This document shows, piece by piece, positions 1-7,471 of a stretch of 13,409 nucleotides of DNA; positions within the stretch are counted from its first letter, which is position 1; each line of letters starts with the position of its first letter. The translations under genes and the position numbers were made by a program. Under the pieces are notes generated by a model, which searched no databases, had not been told where the DNA came from, and saw only the letters and a program-made list of their open reading frames with translations. Origin of the DNA: Propionibacteriaceae bacterium (GTDB lineage: Bacteria > Actinomycetota > Actinomycetes > Propionibacteriales > Propionibacteriaceae); assembly GCA_031260385.1 (NCBI GenBank), contig JAIRKB010000135.1:1-13409 (forward strand), given 5' to 3'.

Positions 1-543
1 GCCTCGGAGAGTGCCTTGGCCGAAGCCCTAGGGCCCGAGCCTGGCCATGTCTTAGTGGGCGGTCTCGGATTAGGTTTCACCGCCGAACACCTGTTGAAGA
101 TGGGGGCCACCCAGCTTGATGTGGTCGAACTGGCGAAGCCTTTGATCGACTGGGCAGGCCAAGGGATCACTGATACTCTCGCCCGCGTCGCGGCCGACCC
201 CCGGGTTAGCTTGCGCCATGGTGACGTCGCGGCGATTCTCTGTGATCAGCCGATGATTCCGGGTCTGTTTGGGCCTTGGGACGGGGTTTGCATTGACATC
301 GATAATGGTCCGGATTTTCTTATCCACGAGGGTAATGCTGGGTTATACACCAGCTCTGGTATCCGTACGGCCCTAGAGCATGTTAAGCCTGGTGGGCGCC
401 TGGCGATCTGGTCCCAGGGACCGTCCAAGGAGTTTTGGTACGATCTGACCAGTATTGACCCTCATGCCACCGAGCGGCTGGTCGCCATCGAACGGGGGAA
501 CCGCCGGATGGACTACGCCATTTACACCGTTCATCGCGTCTAG
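1..543 (+). CDS. Spermidine-synthase-like protein, 5' end missing
   Basis: The reading frame is open from the first base of the window, so the gene starts upstream and only about 180 C-terminal residues are present. A TTG at position 16 is in frame but there is no reason to call it the start. The visible part is a Rossmann-fold AdoMet-binding domain of the polyamine synthase type. It has the glycine-rich GGLGLGF loop near the left edge, an acidic strand end (VVELAKPLIDW) that would contact the ribose, an HGDV segment, a DIDNGP segment at the active-site strand, and KPGGRLAIWS as the following strand. Family knowledge: these proteins transfer aminopropyl groups to polyamines, but many actinobacterial members are only spermidine-synthase-like with untested substrates. 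The N-terminal beta domain lies outside the window, so activity cannot be judged. It converges on the prenyltransferase gene. Confidence 0.75.
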   Translation, partial: ASESALAEALGPEPGHVLVGGLGLGFTAEHLLKMGATQLDVVELAKPLIDWAGQGITDTLARVAADPRVSLRHGDVAAILCDQPMIPGLFGPWDGVCIDIDNGPDFLIHEGNAGLYTSSGIRTALEHVKPGGRLAIWSQGPSKEFWYDLTSIDPHATERLVAIERGNRRMDYAIYTVHRV

Positions 544-565
544 TTCTTTATTAGTTTTGCGCCGA

Positions 566-663
566 CCGGGTCTGGGTGCCTCCGCCGTTGCTCGCTCACG
601 CGGGCCACTGACGTGGCCCGCTGCGCTACCGTTTTACGCAACGGCTGCGGGACCCAGACCCGG
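566..663. repeat. Nested inverted repeat between convergent genes
   Basis: A 12-bp perfect inverted repeat (566-577 against 652-663, CCGGGTCTGGGT type) encloses a second pair (584-590 with 639-645, GCCGTTG/CAACGGC). Inside that is a third hairpin (600-607 with 614-621, GCGGGCCA/TGGCCCGC, 6-nt loop). Together they can fold into one roughly 98-nt branched structure 22 bases after the stop of the leftmost gene. It lacks a T-run, so it is not a classic Rho-independent terminator. It could be a bidirectional transcription end, a dispersed palindromic element, or a structured 3' end. Confidence 0.5.
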
Positions 664-684
664 CCTTAATCCTTACGTTTTTCC

Positions 685-704
685 TGGGACTGGTCTCAGT
701 CCCA
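685..704 (-). terminator. Hairpin just after the prenyltransferase stop
   Basis: An 8-bp stem (685-692 with 697-704, TGGGACTG/CAGTCCCA) has a 4-base GTCT loop. On the minus strand it begins 4 bases after the TAA stop of the cis-prenyltransferase. The expected U-tract is absent: the minus-strand RNA reads A-rich after the stem. Actinobacterial terminators often lack U-tracts, so a terminator role is plausible but not shown. Confidence 0.35.
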
Positions 705-708
705 ACCT

Positions 709-1482
709 TTACCGGCCAAACCTACGTTCGCGTTGGGCGAAGGCTCGCAGGGCCCGTAGGAAATCCACGCGGCGGAAGTCGGGCCAGAGGGCTTCGCAGA
801 AGTAGAACTCGGAGTGGGCGGACTGCCAGATCAGGAAGTCGGATAGGCGTTGTTCGCCGGAGGTGCGGATGATTAGGTCGGGATCGGGTTGGCCAGCAGT
901 GTAGAGGTGGCGGGAGATTTGGTCGATCTCGACGGTGTGGGAAAGCTCTTCTAGGGTGGCGCCTCGGCTGGCTTCTTCGGCTAGTAGGGAGCGGAAGGCA
1001 TCGCGTAGTTCTTGGCGCCCGGCGTAGGAGACGGCCACGTTGATGTGCATACCGGGATTGCCTTCGGTGGTTGCTGAGGCGGCTCGCAAGGCGGCGGCGG
1101 TGGCGTCGGGGAGCATTTCTAGGGCACCGACGATCTGGACGCGCCATTTCTTGGCGCGGGCTAAAGATTGGACTAGGGCAACGATGACCTCTAGGAGGGG
1201 GCCGACTTCTTCTTCTGGTCGGTCTAGGTTGCTTGGTGAGAGCACCCATAAGGTGACGATCTTAATGCCGACTTCGTCGCACCAGGTGACGAACTCCTCG
1301 AGGGTGGTGGCCCCGGCTTCATAGCCAGCCACTAGGGTCTCTCCCGGGGCGTTTCGCCGGGCCCAGCGGCGATTCCCGTCCGCCATCACCGCTACGTGCT
1401 GGGGGAGACGGGCTGGATTAAGCTCCGCTCGTAATCGCCGCTCGTAAGCCGAGTAGAGCAGGTTTGAGGGTCGAAAAGGCAC
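709..1482 (-). CDS. uppS: Short-chain cis-prenyltransferase (isoprenyl transferase, UppS family)
   Basis: This enzyme condenses isopentenyl diphosphate onto an allylic diphosphate with Z geometry, supplying precursors for polyprenyl carrier lipids of the cell wall. The 257-residue product has the family motifs: HVAVMADGNRRWAR at 29-42 with catalytic Asp35, and GQPDPDLIIRTSGEQRLSDF at 197-216 followed by a WQSAHSEFYF segment. The 'LYSAYERRLR...LPQHVAV.ADGNRRWAR' start and the RTSGEQRLS.FL.WQSA block resemble, from memory, mycobacterial Rv1086 (Z,E-farnesyl diphosphate synthase) more than long-chain UppS. It may therefore make a short (C15) product; chain length cannot be read with certainty. 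The start is GTG at 1482, with GGAGGAG at 1496-1502 a rather long 13 bases upstream. An ATG at 1486 is out of frame. It is divergent from the TrhA gene, the same partner seen beside Rv1086. Confidence 0.9.
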   Translation of the reverse strand: MPFRPSNLLYSAYERRLRAELNPARLPQHVAVMADGNRRWARRNAPGETLVAGYEAGATTLEEFVTWCDEVGIKIVTLWVLSPSNLDRPEEEVGPLLEVIVALVQSLARAKKWRVQIVGALEMLPDATAAALRAASATTEGNPGMHINVAVSYAGRQELRDAFRSLLAEEASRGATLEELSHTVEIDQISRHLYTAGQPDPDLIIRTSGEQRLSDFLIWQSAHSEFYFCEALWPDFRRVDFLRALRAFAQRERRFGR

Positions 1483-1580
1483 GGCATAACTCTAGCTCCT
1501 CCACGCCACCTTAGCTTCGATCTGGGCCAAATCCCCTCCCCAAGTGTCATGCCGACACTAGACCGTCGCTCGGTGGCTTC

Positions 1581-1595
1581 GGTACGGGCCGTACC
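1581..1595. promoter_or_regulatory. 7-1-7 palindrome upstream of the prenyltransferase
   Basis: GGTACGG-G-CCGTACC is a perfect palindrome with a single central base, about 100 bp upstream of the prenyltransferase GTG. It lies inside a wider imperfect repeat (TCGGTGG at 1570-1576, CCACCGA at 1614-1620). It looks like a dimeric repressor site or the stem of a leader hairpin. No regulator can be named. Confidence 0.4.
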
Positions 1596-1665
1596 TCCGA
1601 CAGCGCACGGAACCCACCGACCAACAGCATGGTTGAGGGGTTTTTGAGACTGATTTCGCCGCAGT

Positions 1666-1700
1666 CGTAACTTACGGTAACGTAACCTACGGAACCGTAG
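1666..1700. promoter_or_regulatory. Tandem 15-bp repeats with two palindromes, probable operator
   Basis: Two adjacent 15-bp units (1666-1680 and 1681-1695) match at 12 of 15 positions (CGTAACttACGG type). They also create two palindromes, TTACG-gtaa-CGTAA (1672-1685) and CTACGG-aa-CCGTAG (1687-1700), whose centres are 15 bp apart. A possible promoter overlaps them: TTGAGA at 1644-1649, then 18 bp, then TAACTT at 1668-1673. Overlapping phased palindromes at the -10 of a gene are typical of TetR-type repressor operators. The regulator itself is not in the window. The ATG of the TrhA gene is 28 bp downstream. Confidence 0.5.
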
Positions 1701-1728
1701 TTTCACGGATCGGGGACGAAGGAGAGAT

Positions 1729-2439
1729 ATGTCGAACATCCAGACCACGGCGATACCGGACACCGAGGTAACGTACGACATCCCGCCTAGCGCGGAGCAA
1801 AAACCGAAACTGCGCGGTTGGCTCCATGCTGGCGCGGCTCCCCTACTCGGGGCGGGTGCCATTGTTCTGATCTGTGTGACGCCGGGGGGGATGAACAAGG
1901 CGGCGCTGGCGATCTACCTCGGTTGTGCCCTGATGCTCTTCATCAACTCTGCGACCTACCACATTGGCCATTGGGGGGCGAAGGTGAAGGCGGTTCTGCG
2001 TCGCATCGACCACTCCAATATCTACCTGTTTGTCGCTGGCACCTATACTCCCTTGTCGATGATGCTCTTGACCGGCACCTCCCGGGTGGTCATCTTGTCC
2101 GTGATCTGGGGTCTCGCCGTCGCGGGGGTGCTCTTTCGGGTCCTTTGGCTCGGGGCTCCCCGCTGGCTGTATACCGGGATGTACGTGGTGATGGGCTGGG
2201 TCGCCGTCTGGTGGCTCCCCCAATTCTGGTCCAATGGCACCCCCGCCATCCCGATCCTGATCATCGTCGGCGGAGTCGCCTACTCCCTCGGCGCCGTCGT
2301 CTACTCCCGCAAGTGGCCCAACCCCTCCCAAAAATGGTTCGGCTTCCACGAAGTCTTCCACCTCTGCACGGTCATCGCCGCCGCCTGCCACTGGGTCGCC
2401 ATCCTCCTAGCCTGCCTCCGCCTAATCGCCGCCGCCTAA
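1729..2439 (+). CDS. trhA: TrhA / hemolysin III family 7-TM membrane protein
   Basis: This is a 236-residue integral membrane protein of the hemolysin III / PAQR-like (CREST) superfamily. About seven hydrophobic segments can be seen, near residues 31-50, 57-77, 97-115, 120-140, 146-163, 172-191 and 212-231, after a roughly 28-residue polar N-terminus. The family metal-site residues are all in place: Ser74 and His78 in NSATYH, Asp94 in RRIDHSNIY, and His207 and His211 in FHEVFH. AGTYTP at 103-108 is another family motif. Members have been linked to membrane-energetics and lipid homeostasis; the 'hemolysin' name is historical. The start is ATG 1729 with GAAGGAG directly upstream at a short spacing. 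The stop is followed immediately by the stop of the convergent ABC permease gene with no intervening base. Operator-like palindromes upstream suggest regulated expression. Confidence 0.88.
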   Translation: MSNIQTTAIPDTEVTYDIPPSAEQKPKLRGWLHAGAAPLLGAGAIVLICVTPGGMNKAALAIYLGCALMLFINSATYHIGHWGAKVKAVLRRIDHSNIYLFVAGTYTPLSMMLLTGTSRVVILSVIWGLAVAGVLFRVLWLGAPRWLYTGMYVVMGWVAVWWLPQFWSNGTPAIPILIIVGGVAYSLGAVVYSRKWPNPSQKWFGFHEVFHLCTVIAAACHWVAILLACLRLIAAA

Positions 2440-3720
2440 CTAAGCGATCCTCGTGCCTTTGGGCAGGGTGCGGTGGGGGAGGCGGAGTTTGCGGACTGAT
2501 AAGTAGAAGAAGACTGCGCCGACCAGTAGGTAGGCTCCTAGGCCGTAGGGCCATAGGGGGCCATCATAGGCGGGTGGGCGCTCTTTCATCGTTGGGGTGG
2601 GGGGCATCTCAACTGGATTGCCTTTCCGCGTCGTTATTGAATCATCCCAACTCAAACCATTGACTAGCTCCCAGGTTTCCCACCAGTCATCGGTCCAACT
2701 GAAGGGATTGGTGCAACGATCCTCTTCGGTGACAGGCCCCCGGCCCATCTCGCGTACCTCCCAGCTGAAGGTTCCTAACCCAGAGTACGATCCGCCGTCA
2801 GGCGGGACTTTAGTCGGGGGGGAGGCATCGGAAACGATCACGAAGGGGTTAGCTGCCATCACCCACATCGCCCAAGGGGCCTTGGTGTAATAGACGTGGT
2901 GGCGTTCCCAGGTGCACAACCCCTCGGGGATCGCTATCCCTGGGCCATCTTCGAGGGTCGGATATTGCTCATAGTAGTCATCGATTTCGGCAACATAGAC
3001 CCTCATTTTCTCCATGTTGACTTCCCAGGCCCACACCTCCCCCAACTCTTGGGGCATCGGGATTCGAAGGAGGAAGATCAAGGAGGAGGCTGTGACAATC
3101 GCCAAAGTCAGGTAGGTCACAAGCGTTGACACGGTAGTTCTCGTGAACAAGGCCGACCAGCCAAGACCGACTGCGCCAAAGATCGCTACGATGAGGAAGA
3201 TCACCAGGAAACAGACGAGGACTTGGAGGATAGAGATATTGCCCATCACCATCAACAAGCCAAGGAAGGGCAAGGCAACCACCAGAAAGACGGCCGCAGC
3301 CGCCCAGGCAGCAAGCAGCTTGCCGGTGACAATCTCGACCGCTGATAAGCGGGTCGCCTGCAGGGTCGCAAGGGTGCCCTGCTGGCGATCGCCATTGATC
3401 GAGGTCGCGCTGAAGGCGGGGGTGATCAGTAAGGCCAAGCCCAGGATCAACATGGCGACGATCCCAAAGATCCACGGTGCCCGGTCATAGACGGTGATCG
3501 GTCGACAATCTAAGGGGGCCCCTCCCCAGCCGATACAGGGGCCAGGGTTGGTTGGCCCGTAAGTGTCGTAGGTCCACCACATCATTGCCACCGAAATGGC
3601 CCCGATGACGATGAACCAGGCGGCTAGGGCCCAGATCCAACGTTTAGAGCGCAAGCGGAGGCGAACTTCCAACCCAGCGACGGTCTTTACACCGCGCCAA
3701 GACAAAGACCAGGTTTTCAT
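2440..3720 (-). CDS. ABC-2 type transporter permease with a large extracytoplasmic loop
   Basis: This is the membrane subunit of an ABC exporter, paired with the ATPase gene just upstream. The 426-residue product begins with a basic cytoplasmic segment. TM1 is near 28-48, TM2 near 82-106, and then comes an INGDRQQGTL motif at 108-117, typical of ABC-2 permeases (the (E/D)R..GTL..L cytoplasmic coupling region). TM3-TM5 lie near 136-158, 163-192 and 196-218, and the last TM near 390-410. Between TM5 and the last TM is a roughly 170-residue stretch rich in Trp, Pro and acidic residues. It includes one weakly hydrophobic patch (about 281-298) and is probably extracytoplasmic. The ATG overlaps the ATPase stop (TAATG), so the two are translationally coupled. 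The substrate is unknown; no neighbouring biosynthetic or immunity gene points to one. Confidence 0.85.
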   Translation of the reverse strand: MKTWSLSWRGVKTVAGLEVRLRLRSKRWIWALAAWFIVIGAISVAMMWWTYDTYGPTNPGPCIGWGGAPLDCRPITVYDRAPWIFGIVAMLILGLALLITPAFSATSINGDRQQGTLATLQATRLSAVEIVTGKLLAAWAAAAVFLVVALPFLGLLMVMGNISILQVLVCFLVIFLIVAIFGAVGLGWSALFTRTTVSTLVTYLTLAIVTASSLIFLLRIPMPQELGEVWAWEVNMEKMRVYVAEIDDYYEQYPTLEDGPGIAIPEGLCTWERHHVYYTKAPWAMWVMAANPFVIVSDASPPTKVPPDGGSYSGLGTFSWEVREMGRGPVTEEDRCTNPFSWTDDWWETWELVNGLSWDDSITTRKGNPVEMPPTPTMKERPPAYDGPLWPYGLGAYLLVGAVFFYLSVRKLRLPHRTLPKGTRIA

Positions 3721-4724
3721 TAGCGCTCCTCGTTTAGCTGGAGATAGGTTTCTTCGAGACGTCCCGACAGGGGGGCGATGGTGTGTAGGGGTACATCGGC
3801 GGCGACGGCGGCGAGGAGTAACTGCGAAGCCGATTCGGGGCCACGCAACTGAACCGTGACCTCCCCGGCCCGCCCCGGTGAGTCCCGCCAGGGGATGTCG
3901 GAAGCGGTTAAAAAGGCCCGGAGGGCGCTCGGGTCGATGGCACCGAGGCGCCAGCCGCGTCCACCGTTTTCCTCTTCGGGCTCAGCCACCTCAACGGTGC
4001 GTCCCTTTGATAAGAAGATCGCTTGGTCAATGAACTCTTCTAGTTCCGACAGGATATGGGAGGAGATGAGGATGGTTTTGCCCTGCTCGGCGAGCCCGCG
4101 CAGGATATCGCGCAATTCGACACGGGAGCGGGGGTCGAGCCCTGAAGCTGGCTCATCGAGCAAGATCACGGCGGGGTCGTGGATCAAGGCGCGAGCCAAG
4201 CCGAGGCGCTGTTTCTGGCCGCGCGATAGGACGCGAGCCGGGCTAGTGGCATAGTCCGTCAGATGAACCTGTTTCAGTAATAGCTCGGTGCGTTGGGCGA
4301 TAGTGGACTTGTCTAGGCCTTGAGCGGCGCCGAAGGTCGCCAGGATCTCCCTAGCGGTCAAGGCCTCCCAGGTTCCAAAGACATCGGGCATCCAACCGAT
4401 AAGGCTCCGCGCCGCCTGAGTCCCACATACCAACGGTTCCGCAGTCGACGACGAGACGGCCCCGCTGATCGTCGCCTTACCTTTGTCCGGGGCCAGCAGC
4501 CCCGCCAGGATCAGTAACAAGGTGGTCTTGCCAGCCCCACTGGGTCCAACCAAGGCGGTAACTGCTCCACGTGGGGCGGTGAATGATACGTCATCAATCG
4601 CTTTCACGGATCCGAAGGACCGCTGAAGGCCGACGACGTGGACTCCGGAAACTCCCAAGGCGTCCGCGCTAGGCTCCGCTTCGCACCGATCCGGAGCCTG
4701 ATCCAATTCGAGATCTTCTGCCAT
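3720..4724 (-). CDS. ABC transporter ATP-binding protein
   Basis: This is the nucleotide-binding subunit that powers the adjacent ABC-2 permease. In the 334-residue product the ABC domain spans about 28-245. It has Walker A GPSGAGKTT (60-68), a MPDVFG segment at the Q-loop position (Gln replaced, as in a known ABC-2 exporter subgroup whose members read MPD-FG), signature LSRGQKQR (166-173), Walker B VILLDEP (186-192) with Glu191, a D-loop SGLD and switch His223. A C-terminal domain of about 85 residues ends in GRLEETYLQL, the usual tail of drug/antibiotic-type exporters. The ATG at 4724 has only a weak ribosome-binding site, and about 25 N-terminal residues precede the conserved fold, so the true start could be slightly downstream. 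The 119 bases up to the pepN stop show no clear terminator or promoter. Confidence 0.88.
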   Translation of the reverse strand: MAEDLELDQAPDRCEAEPSADALGVSGVHVVGLQRSFGSVKAIDDVSFTAPRGAVTALVGPSGAGKTTLLLILAGLLAPDKGKATISGAVSSSTAEPLVCGTQAARSLIGWMPDVFGTWEALTAREILATFGAAQGLDKSTIAQRTELLLKQVHLTDYATSPARVLSRGQKQRLGLARALIHDPAVILLDEPASGLDPRSRVELRDILRGLAEQGKTILISSHILSELEEFIDQAIFLSKGRTVEVAEPEEENGGRGWRLGAIDPSALRAFLTASDIPWRDSPGRAGEVTVQLRGPESASQLLLAAVAADVPLHTIAPLSGRLEETYLQLNEER

Positions 4725-4843
4725 GAATCCAGCCTAGAAGACTCCGCTCGCCAACGCCCTCCCTCCCAAGACTGGTTTCCTTTGGCCTACCCTCCACCAA
4801 AAGGACTAGTGCCCGGTCGTCCGTGGCCCTAGAACAGCACTAA

Positions 4844-7462
4844 TTACCGGTCGACTGCTTGGGCTAGCCGCGCGCGGATCACCTCTTCACGCGCCACCAG
4901 AATCAAGCGTCGCAAGGCGGGCAAGCGGGCGCCAAGCTGATCCAGCCACTGGTCGGTCAGCGCCAGGATGTCGATCTCGGGATCGTCTAGGAGACGATAG
5001 GGATAGAGTCCCTCAACGATATTCTGCGCCATCTCGCGGGAGCGAGTAGCCCAGGTTTGCTCGATCTGGGAGAAATACTGAGAAGCAAAAGGCCGCAGCA
5101 GGCTGGGGTCAGTGACCTTAACAAAACCAGCGAGGACGCTACGTTGGGTGGCATTGCTAATCGACAGATCCTCTACCGCGACCTGCCAGGCCTGCCACTT
5201 GGAGTTCAAGCTCGGCAGAGCCGCCCGTGCCCCGGCGGCAGACTCCCGGCCCGACATGGTGTTGTCGCGCTCCAACTCCGCTTCTATCGCCGAGCCACCG
5301 CGCCGCCCGGTGGCCACCAGGTTGATCAGCAACTCCCAACGTCGATCGGTGTCGATGATCAAACCGGGTATCTCGGCCTCACCATCAAGGATCGCGCCGA
5401 GATAATCAAGCTGTGCCGGATCACGGGTCAGCGTCGCGAAAGCTTGGAAACACTGCAATTGTTGATCAGAGCCTGGTTCAGCTTGACCAACCAGTTCCTT
5501 GAGGTAGCTGGCGGTCGCGGCCATCACCGCGGGGCGCTGGGCAGGGGTGACATAGCTCCTCAGAGCGGTCATCAGCCTGGTCAGCAGAGACAGCAGTGTC
5601 ATCGAAGCGGTTTCAGTGGCGATCACTTTCAGAATCATTTCGATATAGAACTGAGCCGAGATCTCACCATCGCGCAAGGAATCCCATAGTGATCCGGCGA
5701 CTAGCGCCCGCGTTAACGGATCCCGAAGCGCGCCCAAAACTCCCGGCAAGGCCGCCCGGCCCGCCTCATCGAGACGCAACTTTGCATAAGTCAGATCGTC
5801 ATCATTGATGATCAGCAGGTCGGGCACTGGCTTGCCGGCCAGCGCGACCAGGTCTGTCCGCTCACCATCAATATCAACCTCTTCAACCCAGTCGCCAACC
5901 AACTCGCCAGCCGCTAGGCGATAACCAGCCAACTTGATGTGATGGGGACGCAGACTAGGGGTAACGACGATTTCCGGCAGATCGCGGTGGGGAACCGTCG
6001 CAAACCGGTCATAGACCTCCGGCACCTCTTGGAGGATCGTCACCCGTTCATAGACCCCATCGGCGACCACTGTCTCGGGCCGCAAGATAGTCACCCCGGC
6101 CTCCTCCAACCACAGCTTTGACCACCGACCCAGATCCCGGCGGGAAGACTTTTCCACCTCAGCTAGGAAGTCGGCCAAGGTGGCATTGCCTTCGGCATAT
6201 TTCGTCAAGTAGTTGTGGACGGCATCCAGGAAGTTGTCCTGCCCGACCCAGGCCACCAACTGCTTGAGAACCGACGCCCCCTTGGCATAGGTGATCATGT
6301 CGAAGTTGACCTCAACATCGGCGAGGTCGCGGATCTCGGCGACAATCGGGTGAGTGGTCGGCAGTTGATCTTGCTGATAGGCCACCAGTTTGCGAGAGGC
6401 GAGGAAATCGACCCAAGCTCCCGTCCAGCGAGTGTTCTCGACCGCCGCCAAATGAGCCATATACTCCGCGAAAGACTCGTTCAGCCACAGATCATTCCAC
6501 CATTTCATGGTCACCAAGTTGCCGAACCACATATGGGCTTGCTCATGGAGGATCGTATTTGCCCGCGCGTCCACGACCGCCTCGACCGGCTTGGAGCGGA
6601 AGATATAGCGCGCTTCGGTGAGGGTGACAGCGCCAATATTTTCCATCGCTCCGGCGTTGTATTCCGGCACAAACGCTTGATCATATTTTTCGTACGGATA
6701 AGGAATGCCAAAGGCGGTCTCAAAAAACTCGAAACCGCGCTTGGTGATGTCAAAGATTTCCTCGGCATCCATATAGCAAGCCATTGATTGGCGAACAAAG
6801 ACCGCTAGAGGGATCTCCCGGCCGTCAGTAGAGCGATAGCAATCCACCCAGCGTTCGTACGGACCGGCAATCACCGCCACCAGGTAACTCGACATGATCG
6901 GGGAAGGCGCGAAATCCCAGCGAGCGACCGGCACCCCATCCACCGGTGGCAAGGTCACGGGCAGCGGGGTTGGTTGGTTGGAGATGATCGTCCAGTCGCT
7001 CGGGGCGATGACGTGGAAGGTGAAGATCGCTTTGAGATCGGGTTGCTCGAAAACGGCAAAGATCCGCCGGGCATCGGCCACCTCACATTGACTATATAAA
7101 TAGGTCTTGTCATCAACCGGGTCGGTGAAACGATGGAGACCTTCGCCGGTGTGAGAGTAATCCGCTAGCGCCTCGACGACGACGGTGTTCTCAGCGGTGA
7201 GGTTGGGCAGTTGGATCCGTGAGTCGGCGAAAACGGTCGCCGGATCGAGAGCCAGGCCGTTAAGCTCCACTCGTCGAACGCCGCGTGCGATCAGATCGAG
7301 AAAGGTCGCCTCACCAGGGGTGGAGCAACTAAAACGGATCACTGTGGTCGAAACAAAGGTTTCTGCGCTAGTCGTGAGGTCAAGGGTGATGTCGTAATCC
7401 TGGATCGTGATCAACCCCGCTCTGACTTCGGCTTCCTCCCGCGTCAGATTGTATCCCGGCAT
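4844..7462 (-). CDS. pepN: Aminopeptidase N (M1 family zinc metallopeptidase)
   Basis: This enzyme removes N-terminal residues from peptides in the cytoplasm. The 872-residue length is usual for actinobacterial PepN. Visible parts are an N-terminal beta-saddle domain (about 1-205), the exopeptidase motif GAMEN at 271-275, the zinc motif HEQAH at 306-310, the third zinc ligand Glu329 within WLNESFAEY, and the catalytic Tyr392 in MITYAKG. A C-terminal helical ERAP1-like domain runs from about 525 to the end. All catalytic residues are intact and no signal peptide is seen. The ATG at 7462 follows AAGGAGG by 4 bases. That ribosome-binding site begins in the stop codon of the upstream dnaB gene (7472-7474), with only 9 bp between the genes, so the two are likely co-transcribed and perhaps translationally coupled. 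Confidence 0.95.
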   Translation of the reverse strand: MPGYNLTREEAEVRAGLITIQDYDITLDLTTSAETFVSTTVIRFSCSTPGEATFLDLIARGVRRVELNGLALDPATVFADSRIQLPNLTAENTVVVEALADYSHTGEGLHRFTDPVDDKTYLYSQCEVADARRIFAVFEQPDLKAIFTFHVIAPSDWTIISNQPTPLPVTLPPVDGVPVARWDFAPSPIMSSYLVAVIAGPYERWVDCYRSTDGREIPLAVFVRQSMACYMDAEEIFDITKRGFEFFETAFGIPYPYEKYDQAFVPEYNAGAMENIGAVTLTEARYIFRSKPVEAVVDARANTILHEQAHMWFGNLVTMKWWNDLWLNESFAEYMAHLAAVENTRWTGAWVDFLASRKLVAYQQDQLPTTHPIVAEIRDLADVEVNFDMITYAKGASVLKQLVAWVGQDNFLDAVHNYLTKYAEGNATLADFLAEVEKSSRRDLGRWSKLWLEEAGVTILRPETVVADGVYERVTILQEVPEVYDRFATVPHRDLPEIVVTPSLRPHHIKLAGYRLAAGELVGDWVEEVDIDGERTDLVALAGKPVPDLLIINDDDLTYAKLRLDEAGRAALPGVLGALRDPLTRALVAGSLWDSLRDGEISAQFYIEMILKVIATETASMTLLSLLTRLMTALRSYVTPAQRPAVMAATASYLKELVGQAEPGSDQQLQCFQAFATLTRDPAQLDYLGAILDGEAEIPGLIIDTDRRWELLINLVATGRRGGSAIEAELERDNTMSGRESAAGARAALPSLNSKWQAWQVAVEDLSISNATQRSVLAGFVKVTDPSLLRPFASQYFSQIEQTWATRSREMAQNIVEGLYPYRLLDDPEIDILALTDQWLDQLGARLPALRRLILVAREEVIRARLAQAVDR

Positions 7463-7471
7463 AATGCCTCC

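Noticed and set aside
455..805. Plus-strand open frame of 116 codons over the nested inverted repeat
   Set aside because: It overlaps the ends of two recognised genes in other frames and has an Arg-rich, non-protein-like composition.
1392..1898. 168-residue minus-strand open frame over the uppS-trhA intergenic region
   Set aside because: It overlaps both the uppS start and the trhA gene, has no recognisable domain, and covers operator-like palindromes; a shadow frame.
4779..4804. CCTTTGG / CCAAAAGG hairpin between pepN and the ABC ATPase
   Set aside because: The stem needs a bulge and has no U-tract in the direction of pepN transcription; too weak to call a terminator.
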